Source of the DNA: Bacillus sp. AFS029637
GTDB lineage: Bacteria; Bacillota; Bacilli; Bacillales; Bacillaceae_G
Reading direction: 5' to 3'
DNA: 64,000 nt
Assembly (NCBI RefSeq): GCF_002584985.1
Contig: NZ_NUPZ01000035.1
Location: forward strand, 16,386 to 80,385
Shown here one piece after another: positions 61,478 to 64,000 of the stretch. Numbering within the stretch: the stretch's first letter is position 1; each line of letters begins with the position of its first letter. Below the pieces are notes generated by a model. That model did no database searches. It saw only the letters and a list, made by a program, of their open reading frames with translations, and had not been told where the DNA came from. The translations under genes and the position numbers were made by a program.

Positions 61478-61951
61478 ATGCCGAATATTTTGCTAACAAG
61501 AATCGATAACCGATTGGTTCATGGTCAAGTAGGAGTTACATGGGTTAATCATTTAGGAGCTAATTTAATTGTCGTCGCAAATGATGAAGTGTCTGAAGAT
61601 GAGGTACAACAGGATTTAATGGAAATGGTTGTCCCGGGGTCAATCGGAATTCGCTTTTTCTCAATCCAGACTACTATCGATGTGATTCACAATGCAGCAG
61701 ATGAACAGCATATCTTTTTAGTTGTAAAAACACCACAAGATGTGTTGCGACTTGTAGAGGGCGGTGTGCCAATTGACAAGGTGAATATTGGAAATATGCA
61801 TTTTTCTCAAGGGAAAACACAATTATTCTCTACCGTGTCTGTTGATGCAGATGATAAAGAGTCGTTTAGGAAGCTGCGTGACTTGGGAGCAAAACTTGAG
61901 GTACGCCGTGTTCCAGATGAAAGACCAGATGATATTTATAAACACTTATAG
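61478..61951 (+). CDS. PTS mannose/fructose/sorbose-family IIB (GalNAc type), 157 aa
   Basis: The active-site His15 in LLTRIDNRLVHGQVGVTWV is the phosphorylated residue of mannose-family IIB, followed by ANLIVVANDEVSEDEVQQDL and IDKVNIGNMHFSQGK. It transfers phosphate from IIA to the incoming sugar. GGGGGT precedes the ATG. First of four PTS genes in the order IIB-IIC-IID-IIA. Cytosolic. Confidence 0.9.
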   Translation: MPNILLTRIDNRLVHGQVGVTWVNHLGANLIVVANDEVSEDEVQQDLMEMVVPGSIGIRFFSIQTTIDVIHNAADEQHIFLVVKTPQDVLRLVEGGVPIDKVNIGNMHFSQGKTQLFSTVSVDADDKESFRKLRDLGAKLEVRRVPDERPDDIYKHL

Positions 61952-61967
61952 AAAGAAGTGAGAATGA

Positions 61968-62741
61968 ATGGATAATCACATGCTGCTTCAAGCTTTATTA
62001 GTTGCTATATGGGCTGGAATTGCAGGGATAGACCTGTTTAACGGATTGTTTCATATTCACCGGCCAATTGTAACCGGTGTCATTATTGGTTTGATTTTTG
62101 GGGATGTAACAACAGGGGTTATGACAGGTGCTGCTATGGAGTTAGTGTGGGCCGGTATGGTGCCGCTTGCTGGGGCACAGCCACCAAATGTTGTTATTGG
62201 AGGAATAATCGGAACATCGTTTGCGATTTTGACAGGACAAGAGCCAACGGTGGCAATCGGTATTGCTGTTCCGTTTGCAGTTGCAGTTCAGGCATGTATA
62301 ACTCTCATGTTTACTGCTTTTTCTCCGGTCATGCACAAGGCTGACCAATATGCACAAGAGGCTAACACAAAGGGAATTGAACGGATTAATTATTTTGGAA
62401 TTCTTACATTATTTATATTCTATTTTGTTATTGCTTTTTTACCAATTTATTTTGGCGCAGAAAGTGCTAAAGCGGTCGTAGAGATTTTACCAAAATGGCT
62501 TATTAGTGGCCTTGGTGTTGCTGGGGGAATGATGGCTGCAATTGGTTTTGCGATGCTATTAAAAATTATGTTAAAAAAACAATACGTTGCCTTTTTAATC
62601 GTCGGATTTATTTTAGTCACATATATGAAAATGCCGGTTATTGCTGTTGCTTTAATTGGGATTGCCATCGCGCTATACGATTATTTCAAAGTAAATTCTG
62701 GTGATGGATCAGTAAGAGGGGGGACAAAACGTGGAATCTAA
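61968..62741 (+). CDS. PTS mannose-family IIC (GalNAc type), 257 aa
   Basis: Membrane channel component with a run of helices: LLVAIWAGIAGIDLFNGLFH, PIVTGVIIGLIFGDVTTGVM, GIAVPFAVAVQACITLMFTA, and the conserved AAMELVWAGMVPLAGAQPPN. Forms the sugar-conducting complex with IID. Begins 17 nt after IIB with a ribosome binding site in GAAAGAAGTGAG. It overlaps IID by 11 nt. Confidence 0.9.
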   Translation: MDNHMLLQALLVAIWAGIAGIDLFNGLFHIHRPIVTGVIIGLIFGDVTTGVMTGAAMELVWAGMVPLAGAQPPNVVIGGIIGTSFAILTGQEPTVAIGIAVPFAVAVQACITLMFTAFSPVMHKADQYAQEANTKGIERINYFGILTLFIFYFVIAFLPIYFGAESAKAVVEILPKWLISGLGVAGGMMAAIGFAMLLKIMLKKQYVAFLIVGFILVTYMKMPVIAVALIGIAIALYDYFKVNSGDGSVRGGTKRGI

Positions 62742-63597
62742 ACAAGTAGAAACGATAATGGATCATACGAGCAGTCCGGAATATTATCAAGACGTTGCCA
62801 CAGAAAAGGTTTTAACTAAAAAAGATTTAAACAAGATGGTATGGCGCTCTCTTTTACTTCAAGCGTCATTTAACTATGAAAGAATGCAGGCCGCAGGATG
62901 GTTATATTCGCTTTTACCAGGATTGAAAAAGATTCACAAAAATAAGCATGATTTAAGTGAATCTATGAAAAGTCATATGGAATTCTTCAACACGCATCCA
63001 TTCCTTGTAAACATTATTATGGGGATTATCCTTGCGATGGAGGAAAAGAAACAAAATCGAAATATGATTAGATCTATTCGAGTAGCCATGATGGGACCGC
63101 TTGGTGGAATTGGTGATGCTCTATTCTGGCTAACCCTCCTGCCCATTTGTGTTGGTATAGGTGCTTCACTTGGGCAAGATGGAAACCCTATGGGGGCAGT
63201 GGTCTTTCTATTAATTTTTAACACAGTTCATTTTGCTCTTAGATTTGGGTTAATGCACTACGGTTATAGTGCCGGAACAAATGCTATCAGTTCTTTAAAG
63301 GAAAATACTAAAAAAGTAGCACATGCAGCATCTATTGTTGGGGTAACAGTTGTTGGCGCATTGATTGCCTCATTCGTAAAGTTAGAATCAAGTTTAGTGA
63401 TCCATGCTGGTAAGGCAAAAATTGCTCTACAAAAGGATTTACTCGATAAACTCGTACCAAACTTATTGCCTTTGGCATACACTTTATTAATGTACTATCT
63501 ATTAAAAAAGGGATTTTCTCCAGTTAAGCTAATTATCATTACTGTTATCATCGGTATTATTGGTAAAATTCCATTTCCATTTGGAACCATTTTATAA
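62731..63597 (+). CDS. PTS mannose-family IID (GalNAc type), 288 aa
   Basis: Mannose-family IID: LLLQASFNYERMQAAGWLYS, MEFFNTHPFLVNIIMGIILA, AMMGPLGGIGDALFWLTLLP and LRFGLMHYGYSAGT, ending with helices GFSPVKLIIITVIIGIIGKI. GTG start with GAGGGGGG upstream, overlapping IIC. Membrane partner of IIC. Slightly longer N-terminus than average. Confidence 0.9.
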   Translation: MESKQVETIMDHTSSPEYYQDVATEKVLTKKDLNKMVWRSLLLQASFNYERMQAAGWLYSLLPGLKKIHKNKHDLSESMKSHMEFFNTHPFLVNIIMGIILAMEEKKQNRNMIRSIRVAMMGPLGGIGDALFWLTLLPICVGIGASLGQDGNPMGAVVFLLIFNTVHFALRFGLMHYGYSAGTNAISSLKENTKKVAHAASIVGVTVVGALIASFVKLESSLVIHAGKAKIALQKDLLDKLVPNLLPLAYTLLMYYLLKKGFSPVKLIIITVIIGIIGKIPFPFGTIL

Positions 63598-63625
63598 TAT
63601 TTAGCATGTTAGGAGGATTTTTAAT

Positions 63626-64000
63626 ATGAATGGTTTGATTATTAGCGGTCATGGATCGTTTGCAACTGGTCTTCAATCTTCGGTAAAACTAATCGTTGGA
63701 GATCAACCCAATGTGGAATACGTGGATTTTCTTGAATGCGATTCAACATGCGATCTTGAGAAAAAGCTGCTTGAGGCTTTTTCAAGATTACAAAAATGTG
63801 AGTCTATCTTAGTCTTATGTGATTTAGTTGGCGGTTCTCCGTTTAAAACGGCCGTTTCACTTACGCATGGGAAGGAAGGTTCTGCTGTAGTTGGCGGAAC
63901 AAATCTTGCGATGGTCCTCGAAACCGTTTTACTAAAGGACGGACTTCAAATCGATGGATTAAGAGATTTAGCAATCAATACTGGTAAAGAAGCGATTAAA
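63626..64000 (+). CDS. PTS mannose-family IIA, partial (cut by window end)
   Basis: 125 codons seen. NGLIISGHGSFATGLQSSVK contains the phosphorylated His9 of the IIA domain (GHG), followed by ILVLCDLVGGSPFKTAV and VVGGTNLAMVLET. AGGAGGA precedes the ATG. It accepts phosphate from HPr. The gene continues beyond position 64000; about 15-20 residues are probably missing. Confidence 0.88.
   Translation, partial: MNGLIISGHGSFATGLQSSVKLIVGDQPNVEYVDFLECDSTCDLEKKLLEAFSRLQKCESILVLCDLVGGSPFKTAVSLTHGKEGSAVVGGTNLAMVLETVLLKDGLQIDGLRDLAINTGKEAIK

Overview
The window is a piece of a Bacillus cereus-group chromosome (B. cereus/thuringiensis type), about 35% GC. Evidence: two copies of the group-specific bcr1 repeat with TTTAT ends, a perfect PlcR box, Spo0A-like boxes, and a backbone running yhzD-yhaO-yhaN-yhaM ... 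yhaL ... glpP-glpF-glpK-glpD ... helD ... prsA ... yhaI-hpr-yhaH-hit-ecsA-ecsB-ecsC, which matches Bacillus gene neighbourhoods.

Layout. 0-13 kb is a variable surface/envelope region: two S-layer-homology proteins (one with a transglutaminase-like Cys-His-Asp domain behind a PlcR box), lipoproteins, a truncated GMC oxidoreductase, and a two-gene cassette at 7.07-9.35 kb. That cassette encodes a DGQHR/DUF262-like protein and a HEPN-motif protein and lies between 21-bp repeats made of duplicated terminator sequence. 13-19 kb is the YhaO/YhaN/YhaM nucleic-acid processing operon. 19-28 kb is accessory: a PlcR-like RRNPP regulator with a divergent secreted-peptide ORF, bcr1 copy 1, tandem ring-cleaving dioxygenases under an MhqR-type operator, a conspicuously GC-rich membrane-protein gene of foreign appearance among gene remnants, a secreted 5'-nucleotidase and an alpha/beta hydrolase with a palindromic operator. 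29.8-34.8 kb is the glycerol regulon controlled by GlpP antitermination. 35-49 kb holds bcr1 copy 2, an ECF sigma/PadR/RodA-like operon, HelD, a candidate small RNA with promoter and terminator, PrsA, Hpr, Hit and the Ecs transporter. 49.4-64 kb is an inserted amino-sugar catabolic locus cut by the window end.

How the last block works (inference): two very large secreted glycosidases (GH31-like and GH36-like, with CBM32, FN3, dockerin, cohesin-like and LamG-like modules) release alpha-linked GalNAc/Gal from host glycans. A mannose-family PTS (IIB, IIC, IID, IIA) imports and phosphorylates it, NagA deacetylates, and AgaS deaminates/isomerises to tagatose-6-phosphate. A shared GGGTTGA/TCAACCC motif occurs at both promoters and suggests one repressor controls both units.

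Start codons were moved downstream of the longest ORF wherever a ribosome binding site decided the matter. All family assignments rest on motif recognition; no database search was possible.
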